Assembly: GCF_005886105.2 (NCBI RefSeq)
Contig: NZ_PNCO02000001.1
Coordinates: forward strand, 186,001-250,000
Direction: 5' to 3'
DNA length: 64,000 nucleotides
Source of the DNA: Pseudoalteromonas galatheae
GTDB taxonomy: Bacteria > Pseudomonadota > Gammaproteobacteria > Enterobacterales > Alteromonadaceae
Below are positions 1-9,302 of this stretch, piece by piece (position 1 is the first letter of the stretch; each line of letters begins with the position of its first letter). Made by a program: the position numbers and the translations under genes. Below the pieces are notes generated by a model. The model worked only from the letters and a program-made list of their open reading frames with translations, searched no databases and was not told the origin of the DNA.

Positions 1-2611
1 AGTAGCTATCCGATTGGCTATCGCCGCCGTGCTCTTCGATATAAGCACCTTTATGATTCAGCGCTATTCGAGCTGCAAAACGGGTGTCGTCGTAATACAG
101 CGTAAAGTTGTAAAGCTCATTGGCCTGACGTGGAATCGCCACTTTTTCTGTGCGCTCTGGAATTTGCATTTCAGAATCCATAAAGGTTGCATTGGTCATT
201 ACCCCAAAGTTGCTCAAACTGTCAGAAATAAAACCAAGGTCGCGGTTAAATGCCAGCTCAATGCCCGCAAGCCAAGCGCTATTGCCGTTTTCAGGACGGA
301 TGATGGTCACGCCTTGCTTGTTGTTGTAATTGCCAACGCTGGTGGCTTGGAAGATTGGGTCTTGGATATCTTTGTAGAATACCCCCGCAGAGACCAAACC
401 AACGCGGTCAAAATAATGTTCCACCATCAAGTCGAGATTATTTGAGTACGTAGGGTCGAGCGCTGGATTTCCTGAGTTAAGCTGATTGTCTTGCTCAAGG
501 TAAGTTGCCCCTGGTGTTAATGAGCCAAAGTCAGGACGGGCAAAGGTGCGAGTTAGTGCAAGGCGATAATTGGTATCGTCATTGGCGCGATAGGTAACAT
601 GTAGTGCGGGTAATATTGACCAATAATCATTGCTGTTGGTGGTATCAACAACTTTGTCTTCGTCGGCTAAATAAGTGTAACCAGACACTTCGGTATCGGT
701 GCGGGTAACGCGTAAGCCGCCTAATACTTCCCAGTTGTCGTTAGCTTGGTAAGTTGCCATACCGTAGAGCGAAGTGTGGGTTTCTTCAACATCAAAGTTT
801 CTGCCCAGTGCTCCACCGTTGCTGATGAGTGCTGATTCACCCGCATCTAGCTTGAACTTATTGCGATTTTGCGTCCAAAACTGAGCAAGAGCATCGGTGG
901 AAGCCACCTGCGACAACTGCGTGCGATAATCAAACTTGGCTTCGCTTAAGTAATCGCTGCGACCGGGTTGACCGCTTAAGGCAAAGTCTGCAAGCGTTGG
1001 CGCTGCGCCATATTGTTCGCTGTCCCACGCGTAAAATTCATCGGCAAAGTCAGCTTTACGGACTTTATCGCGGTATTTTGCCCCAAATTTAACGGCTAGC
1101 TGGTTATTGTATTGCCAGTCAAAGTCGGCATTGGCTACCAGTCTGTCTTTTTCGTTGACGTAGACCTTGTATAGTTCAACCCAAGACAAGCCCATTTTGC
1201 TTGGATCGAGTGTAAAGCCCGAGGGGAAGTGATTACTTATGGCGTTCCAAGGATCGCTGCCGCCGTCTACTTGGTTGTAGGCATAATTTTTACCGGTATC
1301 GCGGTCTTCAAGTCCAACATATCCCACATTTTTTTGATCAAAACGGGCGACAAAGTAGCTGTTGTCTTCACTGTTGGGTTTGTCGCCATAGCGGAACTCA
1401 TTTTCGTAGGTCGCTAGTTGCCAAGAGAGCGTTTTATCAAAGCCAAAGTCATGTTCACCTGCAATTTCAAAGCCTTGCATTTCGGTGATGAGTTCGTTGC
1501 GAATATGCTGTAGCTCAGCACGGTCTTTATCAAAACGCAGCCTGTGCTTATAGTGAGTTTCATCGTCAATCAGTGTGCCATATAGCGCGCTGGCGCTTAG
1601 CGTGCCGCTTTCAAGTTGATATTCCAGCGAGCCATTTAAGCCATAAGTTTCACGGGTTCCTGTATAATCACGCAGCTCTAAACGGTAAATGCCTAAGCCA
1701 TCGTTACCCCGGCGCGGCTCATAGTTATCGGTTGCCCAATCACGCTGCCACGCTGTGGCGTTAATAATAAAACCCAGCTTGTCGTCGAGTAGACGATCGC
1801 CGTACACCACATTGGCAGAATAATTTGTACCATCGGCCAGTTCGTTTTGGCCCACAGCAAAGTTGGTTTTGAGGATAAAATCATCAGCGCCTTTTTTGGT
1901 CACGAAATTAACATTACCGCCAATCGCATCGCCTTCCATGTCGGGAGTGATAGCTTTAGACACTTCCACAAATTCAATCAATTCGCTTGGAAAAAAGTCG
2001 AACGCAGTGGCGCGGCTGGTGGTTTCTTCTTCTGCGGTTGGAAGACGGTTACCGTTGATGCTGGCCGAGCTCCATTGTGACGGTAAACCACGTACTGCAA
2101 CAAAACGGCCTTCACCTTGGTCACGCTCTATCGACACACCTGGAATACGTTGCACCGCTTCTGCGGCATTTCTATCTGGTAACTTACCAATGCCATCGGC
2201 AGAAATGATACTTTTGATATTACTGGCATTTTTTTGGTTATTTGCTGCGGCCATTTCGCCACGGAAGATTTGCCCAACCGTGACCACTTCTTCCATCGTT
2301 TGTTGTTGGTTTAATAAGATTGGAGACAAGGTAGTGACTTTGCCATCAATCACCTCAACCTGAAGTTCAGTTTCCTGATAACCCATATATTTCACAACTA
2401 GGGTGTAGCGACCTGCTTCTAGTTTTGGCAGTTCAAAGCGACCACGATAATCAGATACAGTGGAAACATCTTGGCCCTTTACCGAGATAACAGCGCCAGA
2501 CAGATTACTTTGTGGGTCTTTTACAACACCAACAAGTTTACCAGTCGCAGCGTATAAGCTGGGACTGGTGGCGAGTAACACGACAGCAGCGATTTGGGTT
2601 AGTTTTTTCAT
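1..2611 (-). CDS. TonB-dependent receptor (3' end beyond left edge)
   Basis: Reading the minus strand from the ATG at 2611 gives an open frame of about 870 codons that runs off the left edge, so the C-terminal end of the barrel is missing. The first ~22 residues are a signal peptide (MKKLTQIAAVVLLATSPSLYA). Residues ~23-100 look like a carboxypeptidase-regulatory-like beta-sandwich, a TonB-box-like stretch EEVVTVG lies near 107-113, and a plug domain (~115-235, including LPDRNAAEAVQRIPGVSIER and VRGLPSQWSS) precedes a long beta-barrel. The architecture fits the large marine TonB receptor family (TonB-Xanth-Caul type) that takes up polymers or organic compounds. The ligand is unknown. A Pho-box-like site upstream and the nearby alkaline phosphatase make a phosphorus-containing substrate a reasonable guess. 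The start is supported by a purine-rich AAGAG just upstream. Confidence 0.9.
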   Translation of the reverse strand, partial: MKKLTQIAAVVLLATSPSLYAATGKLVGVVKDPQSNLSGAVISVKGQDVSTVSDYRGRFELPKLEAGRYTLVVKYMGYQETELQVEVIDGKVTTLSPILLNQQQTMEEVVTVGQIFRGEMAAANNQKNASNIKSIISADGIGKLPDRNAAEAVQRIPGVSIERDQGEGRFVAVRGLPSQWSSASINGNRLPTAEEETTSRATAFDFFPSELIEFVEVSKAITPDMEGDAIGGNVNFVTKKGADDFILKTNFAVGQNELADGTNYSANVVYGDRLLDDKLGFIINATAWQRDWATDNYEPRRGNDGLGIYRLELRDYTGTRETYGLNGSLEYQLESGTLSASALYGTLIDDETHYKHRLRFDKDRAELQHIRNELITEMQGFEIAGEHDFGFDKTLSWQLATYENEFRYGDKPNSEDNSYFVARFDQKNVGYVGLEDRDTGKNYAYNQVDGGSDPWNAISNHFPSGFTLDPSKMGLSWVELYKVYVNEKDRLVANADFDWQYNNQLAVKFGAKYRDKVRKADFADEFYAWDSEQYGAAPTLADFALSGQPGRSDYLSEAKFDYRTQLSQVASTDALAQFWTQNRNKFKLDAGESALISNGGALGRNFDVEETHTSLYGMATYQANDNWEVLGGLRVTRTDTEVSGYTYLADEDKVVDTTNSNDYWSILPALHVTYRANDDTNYRLALTRTFARPDFGSLTPGATYLEQDNQLNSGNPALDPTYSNNLDLMVEHYFDRVGLVSAGVFYKDIQDPIFQATSVGNYNNKQGVTIIRPENGNSAWLAGIELAFNRDLGFISDSLSNFGVMTNATFMDSEMQIPERTEKVAIPRQANELYNFTLYYDDTRFAARIALNHKGAYIEEHGGDSQSDSY

Positions 2612-2684
2612 TGCTCTTTTCTCAAAAGTTTGGGTTAAATTTCTGGTCTAGTCCAGTTTGTTGCAGATAGAGTAATGACGGTTT

Positions 2685-2702
2685 TTTACATTCCGATGAC
2701 AC
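2685..2702 (-). promoter_or_regulatory. Candidate Pho box upstream of TonB receptor
   Basis: On the minus strand this reads GTGTCATCGGAATGTAAA. It is two half-sites (GTGTCAT and ATGTAAA) in the 7+4+7 spacing of the PhoB consensus CTGTCAT-N4-CTGTCAT, and a third GTCAT follows about 11 nt on. A weak -10-like TACTCT lies about 10 nt downstream. The second half-site is poor, so this is weaker than the site in front of the phosphatase gene. Confidence 0.4.
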
Positions 2703-2853
2703 AAAGGTGAAAAATTAACTCGCGCCTACTGCTCTTTGTTGTTTGATTCGCTTTAAATGAGATAGGAGGGTGTGGTTACATGTTTGGCTTAACTGAATAA
2801 GATTTGTCATACTGGCTTTATCAGCAACAGGTTTTCAGTAAAGGAATGGCAAC

Positions 2854-4068
2854 GTGATTTATGCTTTGATCGCGGCAATTGGACTTTCTCTTTTTATCTA
2901 TAGCATCACAGCTCGACAATTAGATAGGGCTGAGCTCACTGCACCTATGTGGTTTGTGCTAACGGGCGGGGCGATAGGCTTTGTGCTTGGTAATATAGAA
3001 GGAGGGCAACAAGCTTTAGCGGTAGATATTAATGGCCTACAGACACTGCTGCCCGTAATTGAGCTGACGCTTGCGATTTATTTATTTTCCGATGCTGCAA
3101 AAACGCGATTGCGAGTGTTATCTCACAGCTTTCAGTTACCGGTTAAATTATTACTAGGGCTGCCATTAACCATGGTATTTGGCGCTTGGGTGGCTCATGA
3201 GCTGTTTCAGTTATCTTGGTTGGCTTGCTTTTTAATTGCGGTGATCATTACCCCAACCGATGCCACTTTATGCAAAACCTTCATTCAGGATAAGTCTGTG
3301 CCCTCCAGATTACGTGAGGCAATTAATGTAGAAAGTGGCCTGAATGATGGCCTCTGTATTCCGGTATTTCTGTTTTTACTGGGAGTATTAGCTGAGCGAA
3401 TGCAAGCGACGACTGAATCATTTGCTTGGATTTTTATGCGTGAAGTGGGGATTGCACTCGTTGTCGCGGGGTTACTGACTGGGGTGATCATTTGGTTACT
3501 TAAACGTGCCTATCAACATCATTACTTTGCGTCTAAAACTAGCCCTTTTCTCTTTGTTGGCATCGCTTTTTTAGTTTTCTCGGTAACCCAAGCTTTGCAT
3601 GGCAGCGGCTTTATTGCTGCATTTGTCAGCGGTTTACTGTTTGATAAATATTATCGTGATGAGTTTAAAGATCAGCTTATAGAAGAAGGCGAACACCTCG
3701 CCGAATTTGCGGCTTTTATAATCTGGATTGTGTTTGGTTTGTCGGCCAGCATGGTGCTTTTGGCAGTCACTGAATGGCAGGTTTGGGTGTACGCAGTGTT
3801 AGCAACCGCCTTGTTTAGATTGATCCCAGTATTCCTCTGTTTGTTAGGTGGTGACCTGACAACCAAAGAGCGCTTTACTTTAGCTTGGTTTGGCCCCAAG
3901 GGGTTAGCTTCGGTGGTGCTAACCTTAATGCTCCTCAGCGAAGAATTGCCAAATGGTTTGCAAATTACTCAAGTGGCGATGGCAACGGTGCTGCTCAGCA
4001 TTTTTGTATTTGGATTATCTAGTCGACCCATTTCTAAATTATTTACCAGTACTTCAGGTAGAGAGTGA
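2854..4068 (+). CDS. Na+/H+ antiporter, CPA1/NhaP-type
   Basis: This 404-aa integral membrane protein has about a dozen hydrophobic segments. It matches the cation:proton antiporter-1 fold: PTDAT (~134-138) and ESGLNDG (~160-166) correspond to the conserved aspartate-containing ion-binding motifs of NhaP-like exchangers. It would exchange Na+ (or K+) for H+ across the inner membrane, a common need in marine bacteria. The start is GTG at 2854 with AAGGA eight bases upstream; the ATG at 2845 hits a stop at once. It is transcribed away from the TonB receptor and no operon partner is visible. No cytoplasmic TrkA domain is present, so it is the short form. Substrate preference cannot be read from the sequence. 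Confidence 0.85.
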   Translation: MIYALIAAIGLSLFIYSITARQLDRAELTAPMWFVLTGGAIGFVLGNIEGGQQALAVDINGLQTLLPVIELTLAIYLFSDAAKTRLRVLSHSFQLPVKLLLGLPLTMVFGAWVAHELFQLSWLACFLIAVIITPTDATLCKTFIQDKSVPSRLREAINVESGLNDGLCIPVFLFLLGVLAERMQATTESFAWIFMREVGIALVVAGLLTGVIIWLLKRAYQHHYFASKTSPFLFVGIAFLVFSVTQALHGSGFIAAFVSGLLFDKYYRDEFKDQLIEEGEHLAEFAAFIIWIVFGLSASMVLLAVTEWQVWVYAVLATALFRLIPVFLCLLGGDLTTKERFTLAWFGPKGLASVVLTLMLLSEELPNGLQITQVAMATVLLSIFVFGLSSRPISKLFTSTSGRE

Positions 4069-4166
4069 TTACTCTAAATCATGATAGCTGTACAGGGTAG
4101 CTTCGCACTTAAATTGTATTGTTATAATGTAACTTGTTGTGAAATAAAATAATTTTTTTCACTTCG

Positions 4167-4200
4167 CTGAAATAAAAAAGTCATGTAACGCGCCTAGACT
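4167..4200 (+). promoter_or_regulatory. Pho box and PhoB-type promoter of alkaline phosphatase
   Basis: CTGAAATAAAAAAGTCAT (4167-4184) matches the 18-nt Pho box CTGTCATAAAACTGTCAT at 14 of 18 positions. A -10-like TAGACT lies at 4195-4200, exactly 10 nt further on, the usual spacing in PhoB-activated promoters that lack a good -35. The site is 44 bases before the phosphatase start. This predicts induction by phosphate starvation. Confidence 0.65.
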
Positions 4201-4243
4201 GTGCCCGCCTTACAGACAAATATTACGTTTCAGGAACAGTACA

Positions 4244-5908
4244 ATGAATAAAAAGTTACTTACAGTTGCTATCTCTGCAATTCTACTTACCGCGTGCGAT
4301 GACGATACAAAAACCGTTGAGGTGATCAAAGAAGTTGAAGTCATTAAAGAAGTACCAGTGCAAGAAGTGACACAAGTAAAAAATGTGATCCTTATGATCG
4401 GTGACGGTATGGGACCACAGCAAGTTGGCTTACTTGAAGAGTATGCTCAGCGCGCGCCAAACTCAACTTATAAAAACAAAGGCAATCAAACAGCGCTTTC
4501 TAAACTTGCTGCGGGTGGTCATTTAGGTTTATCGCTTAATGCGCCACATGGTGCAACGGGTAGTCTTGTGACTGATTCTGCTTGTTCGGCAACACAGTTA
4601 GCAACGGGTATTGCGGCAGGCTCTGAAATGATAGGTCTTGATGCCGACGGTAATAAAGTCGCCACTATCTTAGAAAAAGCCAAAGCCGCAGGTAAAGCAA
4701 CGGGTCTTGTTTCAGATACGCGTATCACTCATGCAACACCTGCGGCTTTCGCTGCACATATGCCACATCGCTCATATGAGGCAGAAATTGCTGAGCAACT
4801 AGTTCGTTCAGGTAATGTCGATGTGATGTTATCTGGTGGTGCGCGTGTGTTTGTACCAAAGAGTACACCTGATAATGCAGAGGTTAAAGCTCAGCTTGAC
4901 GCGCTTGGCATGCCAAGCAACGTATACAAAAAATCAAAGCGTGGAGATGAAACTAACCTAGTTGTTGAAGCAAAAGAGCAACACGGTTATGGCCTTGCTT
5001 TTGATAAAGCACAGCTAAATAGTTTTGAAGGTGAGAAAGTACTTGGCCTATTTGCAAATTCAGGTATGAATGACGCAATTGCTTATAAAGCTTGTCAACA
5101 AAACGACAGCTGTTCGCAGCCTTCATTAAAAGAAATGACAATTAAGGCTTTAGATATTTTATCTAAAGATGAAGATGGCTTTTTCTTAATGATTGAAGGT
5201 GGTCAAATTGACTGGGCGGGTCACGCAAACGATGCGGGTTGGATGTTAAACGAGCTGCTTAAATTTGATGAAGCTGTTGAAGCTGTGCATGAATGGGTAA
5301 AAGACCGTAACGATACGCTAGTCGTTGTGACTGCGGACCATGAAACGGGTAGTTTTGGCTTTAGTTATTCAAAGCATGAGCGTCCTGAAGCACAAACGCT
5401 GTCTGGCGATGGTATGTATGTAAATGGTGTTGCTAAAGAATATCATCCTAAGTTTAACTTTGGTCCACTTGCGCAACTAGACAAGCTTTACGCGCAAACA
5501 GGCACCTTCTTCGATATCCTTGCAGAAGCTGCGCCTGATGAAGCCTATGAGAATGTATCGGGCCCAACTTGGAAAGCGACCATTGAAGATATGACGGCTT
5601 ACACGGTGACGCTAGATAATGCAGAGAAGGTTGGTCAAAGTGTCTATGACGATAATGATGCAACGATGATCCCTGCGTTTGAGGACTTCGGTGACTTTTA
5701 TGTATACGCCAAAGAAGATTACACCGGAAAAATCGCTCGCGCGATTGCTTCAGAGCAAAGCGTAGTGTGGGGTACTGGTACGCATACGGCTGCGCCAGTG
5801 CCTGTTTATGCTTATGGCCCACAAGGGGTAACTAAGCAGTTCTCAACCATGCAGCACCATGTGGATGTTGCAAACAAAATGATGACTGCGCTTGGTTTAA
5901 CTGAATAA
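4244..5908 (+). CDS. phoA: Alkaline phosphatase, lipoprotein
   Basis: This 554-aa protein of the alkaline phosphatase superfamily releases phosphate from phosphomonoesters. The N-terminus MNKKLLTVAISAILLTAC carries a lipobox (LTAC, Cys18), so it is probably an outer-membrane-anchored periplasmic or surface lipoprotein rather than a soluble periplasmic enzyme. A short linker with the repeated unit VEVIKE follows (~25-38). Metal and active-site motifs are IGDGMG (~52-57), TDSACSATQ with the phosphorylated Ser112, EGGQIDWAGHAND, TADHETGS, and the late histidine motif GTGTHT. All key residues appear present. It sits behind a Pho box and is followed by a terminator that overlaps the end of the convergent gene. 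The symbol is by family; the form is longer than E. coli PhoA. Confidence 0.92.
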   Translation: MNKKLLTVAISAILLTACDDDTKTVEVIKEVEVIKEVPVQEVTQVKNVILMIGDGMGPQQVGLLEEYAQRAPNSTYKNKGNQTALSKLAAGGHLGLSLNAPHGATGSLVTDSACSATQLATGIAAGSEMIGLDADGNKVATILEKAKAAGKATGLVSDTRITHATPAAFAAHMPHRSYEAEIAEQLVRSGNVDVMLSGGARVFVPKSTPDNAEVKAQLDALGMPSNVYKKSKRGDETNLVVEAKEQHGYGLAFDKAQLNSFEGEKVLGLFANSGMNDAIAYKACQQNDSCSQPSLKEMTIKALDILSKDEDGFFLMIEGGQIDWAGHANDAGWMLNELLKFDEAVEAVHEWVKDRNDTLVVVTADHETGSFGFSYSKHERPEAQTLSGDGMYVNGVAKEYHPKFNFGPLAQLDKLYAQTGTFFDILAEAAPDEAYENVSGPTWKATIEDMTAYTVTLDNAEKVGQSVYDDNDATMIPAFEDFGDFYVYAKEDYTGKIARAIASEQSVVWGTGTHTAAPVPVYAYGPQGVTKQFSTMQHHVDVANKMMTALGLTE

Positions 5909-5940
5909 ACCAAGCACCTAGATTTTAAGTAACTTCAGAT

Positions 5941-8900
5941 CTAAGCCACAGCAATGTGGCTTTTTTCTGTCATTAAGGTTAGAAACTCGCGTTGTGGTAG
6001 CGGTTTTGAATAGTAATAACCCTGACCAAAATCACATCCAGCCTGTTTTAATAGCTGATGCTGAGTCGCGGTCTCAACGCCTTCAGCGATGACTTTTAAG
6101 CCAAGGCGGTGGGCCATCAAAATAATGGTTTCACACAGGGTTAAATCGTCGGCATTGGTTGCGATGCCATCGACGAAGCGCTTATCAATTTTCACAAAGT
6201 GACAATCTAATTGTTTCAGATACGCAAGTGACGAGTAACCCGTGCCAAAGTCATCTAACGCAAATTGAAAACCTTGCTGCTTTAACCGTTCAACTCGTTG
6301 TTTAGTGCGGCTATCATTGTGCATCATCATTCCCTCCGTAACTTCTAAAACCACGTGCTCAGCGGGGATCGCAAGCGTCGTGAGTTTGTCACTCCAGCTT
6401 GCTAAGGTGCAATTTTTAGCGGCAAATTGGACCGGTGACACATTGATGCTAATTTGTGTTGCATGGCCTAAGTGCTGTAGTTGCGTCAACGTGTCAACAG
6501 ACTGCGCAAAGGCTAAATCTCCAATATGATGAATGAGCTGGGTTTCTTCGGCTAACGGAATAAACTCAGCGGGACTCACCATGCCTTGCTCTGGGTGTCG
6601 CCAGCGGATCAAGGCCTCAGCTTTGGCGACGCGATTGTCGTCAAGTGACACGATTGGCTGGTAGTGCATTTCAAATTGATTGTTATGCAGTGCAGTGCGA
6701 ATACCTTTGAGCATTTGCATTCTAGATTCCGCGACTTTGCGTAAGGTATCGTCAAAAATCACATAGCCATTGCGACCTTGTTGCTTTGCTCGATACATTG
6801 CTTGATCGGCGGCCTTTAATAGGGCTTCTGCACCATTACCATCTGTTGGTGCGGTGGCAATCCCCATACTTGCTGTGATATGGCACTGCTCATCTTTGAT
6901 CTCAAATGGTTGTTTGAGTGCAGATTGGATCTGGGAGGCCAATGCTTTGCATGTTGTTTTGTGTTCATCATCTTCCAACACAAAGACAAACTCATCACCT
7001 CCAATGCGAGATAAAAACGCATGCGGAGCCATACTCTTCAAACGTTGCGCGACTAACTTTAAGAGTAAATCACCGTAATAATGGCCTAAAGTGTCGTTAA
7101 TATCCTTGAAGTTGTCGAGATCGAGTAACAACACGGCGGTTTGTTGTTGTCCGCTGGCAACCTGCTTTTTTAAGTGCTTTTTAAGTCCCACGCGGTTGTG
7201 AAGATCGGTTAATTCATCAAAATGTGCTTGTCTCCAGATCAGCGCATCTTTACGCTTAACTTCGGTAATATCGGTGAAAATCGCGACGCGGCGATAGATC
7301 TCACGGTTGCTATCATAAACGCTATCAATAGTTAGCCATTCGGTGTAAAGCTCGCCATTTTTCTTACGGTTGACAATCTCACCTTGCCAACGGCCGTGTT
7401 CGTTAAGCTGCTGCCACATTAATTCGTAAAAGCTACGGTCGTGTTGACCCGATCCTAACATGGCAGTGGACTTACCCAGCACCTCTGAGCGTGAGTAACC
7501 AGTTACACGCGTAAAGGCGAGGTTGACGTCCAAGATAAAGCCATTAGCATCCGTGATGATCATGCACTCGCTACTATTGTTGTACACCAATGCTGCAAGG
7601 TTTAGTGCCTCTTCTTGATGCTTACGTTGACTAATATCTCGGAAAATCAGCAACGCCTGAGGATGGGATTCAATGGCGCACAGGCGACATTCAACTACTT
7701 GATTGCTGGTTGGAGAAAACTCAAGTTGCACATAGGTTTTATCGTTTAGCAGTGCCAGTTCTGCTCGGATCCGCTTATAAATATGTTCTGGTAGCAACTC
7801 TCTCAGCGTTTGCGCCTTATCGGTATAATCACCATAGCGAGATAAGATCTGAGCCTGCTGATCTAAGCGCACATAGCTATCGGGGAGTGCATTAATCAAG
7901 GCTTTTACAACGGCAAGTCTATGATTTGCATTGTCTTCAGCGGCAAGGCGTGTTTGCGCCATATGAGCAAAGCGCTCGGCGATATGCTCAAATTCGCTAG
8001 GGACTTTGGCTGCATTAAAACGAGAATCTTGTTTACCTGACTCAAGTGCTGCAATAGCATCCTTTAGTGCGCTTAGCGGTTTTAAAAGTTGTTGCTTTAG
8101 TTGCCAATGGGTTTGCCAAAACAAAATGCACACAAGCACAAAGAAGATCCCTAAAAAGAGTGCAAAACGCTTATCTATACTGCTCAACTGGGACTCAAAG
8201 TCGAAACTAAAGTAGATTTGTAACGCTCGGTTGCTGTTATTGAGTGATTGCTTTACATACACCAAGCGATTGCCTTCAGGGGTGTTGAGTAGTGTCGCCT
8301 GTGTGCTTAAATTGCTTGGCCAAGAACTGCTAACAGCACGACCAAGTTCTGCATTTGCTGCTGGATATTGCGCAATGATTTGCGCTTTAGCATCGGCAAT
8401 CATTACCCGAGTACCTACAGGAAGGGGCAGCTTTGCAAGGGTCTGGCTCCAATGCGTTAAGCCTTTTACCGCAACAAGCATAAATAAAAATTGTTGCTGA
8501 TCATCGTAAATTGGTAGCGCGAAGTTGACCGTTGCACGCTGCATGCTGCGGTCAATTTGATACTCACCAATACTGAACTGGGCAGTGCGTATTGCGGTTT
8601 TAAAGTAACCACGATCGGCGATATTGATCTCGCGTTGATCTGCTTGATGGGTCGTACAAAGTACGTTCCCTTGTGCGTCAACTATGCCAAGGTTAGCTAG
8701 GTTGGGGCTGAGCAGCATCGCGTGATAAAGCAGCGGCGGGCACTTACCGTGCTCTACCGTAAGATGATCAATACGGGTCGACAGTTGCTGTAAGACTTGT
8801 TCTGTATCCGCGAGCTCTACCTGCTGGATCGCCGCAACTTGTTTGGCATAATGCAGCGCCTGTTGTGACTGTTGTGTTAATGCCTGCTGACGTTGCTCAC

Positions 8901-9054
8901 ATAATAGAAATAAAATAATGATCAGACATGGCAAGCACAGTAGAACTAGTAAGCGATAAAATCGAAACTGTATTGAAGATTTCAGAATAATCCCACCTAT
9001 GGAGCTGATCAGAGAGCGCGAATGATACCGAATCGAGTAGGGACAACCAAGCAA
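5941..9054 (-). CDS. GGDEF-EAL cyclic-di-GMP protein with sensor and PAS domains
   Basis: This membrane-bound c-di-GMP turnover protein has up to 1037 aa. An N-terminal transmembrane segment (~33-50) and a second one (~295-312) bracket a ~240-aa periplasmic sensor region of Cache type. A HAMP-like linker, a PAS domain (~475-590), a GGDEF domain with intact RIGGDEF (~682-688) and an EAL domain follow. EAL catalytic residues look complete: EAL with Glu813, NVSP, EVTEG, DDFGTGYSS, KIDKRF and EGVET. It may therefore both make and degrade c-di-GMP. The start is uncertain: the longest frame begins at a TTG (9054) with no good ribosome site, and no ATG precedes the first membrane segment in frame, so translation may begin some 20 codons later at another rare start. 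The gene converges on the phosphatase and has no operon partner. Confidence 0.9.
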   Translation of the reverse strand: MLGCPYSIRYHSRSLISSIGGIILKSSIQFRFYRLLVLLCLPCLIIILFLLCEQRQQALTQQSQQALHYAKQVAAIQQVELADTEQVLQQLSTRIDHLTVEHGKCPPLLYHAMLLSPNLANLGIVDAQGNVLCTTHQADQREINIADRGYFKTAIRTAQFSIGEYQIDRSMQRATVNFALPIYDDQQQFLFMLVAVKGLTHWSQTLAKLPLPVGTRVMIADAKAQIIAQYPAANAELGRAVSSSWPSNLSTQATLLNTPEGNRLVYVKQSLNNSNRALQIYFSFDFESQLSSIDKRFALFLGIFFVLVCILFWQTHWQLKQQLLKPLSALKDAIAALESGKQDSRFNAAKVPSEFEHIAERFAHMAQTRLAAEDNANHRLAVVKALINALPDSYVRLDQQAQILSRYGDYTDKAQTLRELLPEHIYKRIRAELALLNDKTYVQLEFSPTSNQVVECRLCAIESHPQALLIFRDISQRKHQEEALNLAALVYNNSSECMIITDANGFILDVNLAFTRVTGYSRSEVLGKSTAMLGSGQHDRSFYELMWQQLNEHGRWQGEIVNRKKNGELYTEWLTIDSVYDSNREIYRRVAIFTDITEVKRKDALIWRQAHFDELTDLHNRVGLKKHLKKQVASGQQQTAVLLLDLDNFKDINDTLGHYYGDLLLKLVAQRLKSMAPHAFLSRIGGDEFVFVLEDDEHKTTCKALASQIQSALKQPFEIKDEQCHITASMGIATAPTDGNGAEALLKAADQAMYRAKQQGRNGYVIFDDTLRKVAESRMQMLKGIRTALHNNQFEMHYQPIVSLDDNRVAKAEALIRWRHPEQGMVSPAEFIPLAEETQLIHHIGDLAFAQSVDTLTQLQHLGHATQISINVSPVQFAAKNCTLASWSDKLTTLAIPAEHVVLEVTEGMMMHNDSRTKQRVERLKQQGFQFALDDFGTGYSSLAYLKQLDCHFVKIDKRFVDGIATNADDLTLCETIILMAHRLGLKVIAEGVETATQHQLLKQAGCDFGQGYYYSKPLPQREFLTLMTEKSHIAVA
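5943..5967 (+). terminator. Rho-independent terminator after phosphatase gene
   Basis: The stem GCCACA / TGTGGC with loop GCAA is followed by TTTTTT. It lies wholly inside the last codons of the convergent GGDEF-EAL gene, whose final residues SHIAVA are encoded by the stem. It would stop phosphatase transcripts before they run antisense. Confidence 0.8.
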
Positions 9055-9261
9055 ATTTGCATAAATAATTCAGCTGCAAAAGCATCCTTAAGCAAGGGTT
9101 AACAAATGGAATTTTTAATTTCTAATTTGAAAGTGTGACGTGATTATCCGGCCAAAAAATATGGCATTTTTTCATCTCTCCACTTTTTTCCACAAAATTC
9201 ATGATCTTCCACAAATCCCGCGATTTTTCTGGCTTTCAAAGGCGTTAAAGGTACCGACTGA

Positions 9262-9293
9262 GCTTGACAAAAGTGCTTGTCAAGCCCTAGACT
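9262..9293 (+). promoter_or_regulatory. Promoter of the dcw cluster, with dyad over -35
   Basis: TTGACA (9264-9269), an 18-bp spacer and TAGACT (9288-9293) form a good sigma-70 promoter with initiation expected near 9300. The -35 is embedded in a perfect 8-bp inverted repeat, GCTTGACA (9262-9269) and TGTCAAGC (9278-9285), which could be an extra operator. The first MraZ repeat begins just downstream. Confidence 0.7.
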
Positions 9294-9302
9294 GTTCTTC
9301 TG

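Noticed and set aside
14..445. Open frame of 143 codons on the plus strand
   Set aside because: It lies wholly antisense to the TonB receptor barrel, has no ribosome site, and its product has no coherent features.
5454..5822. 122-codon minus-strand frame
   Set aside because: Antisense to the phosphatase active-site region; composition (Gln/Ser/His-rich) is that of a shadow frame.
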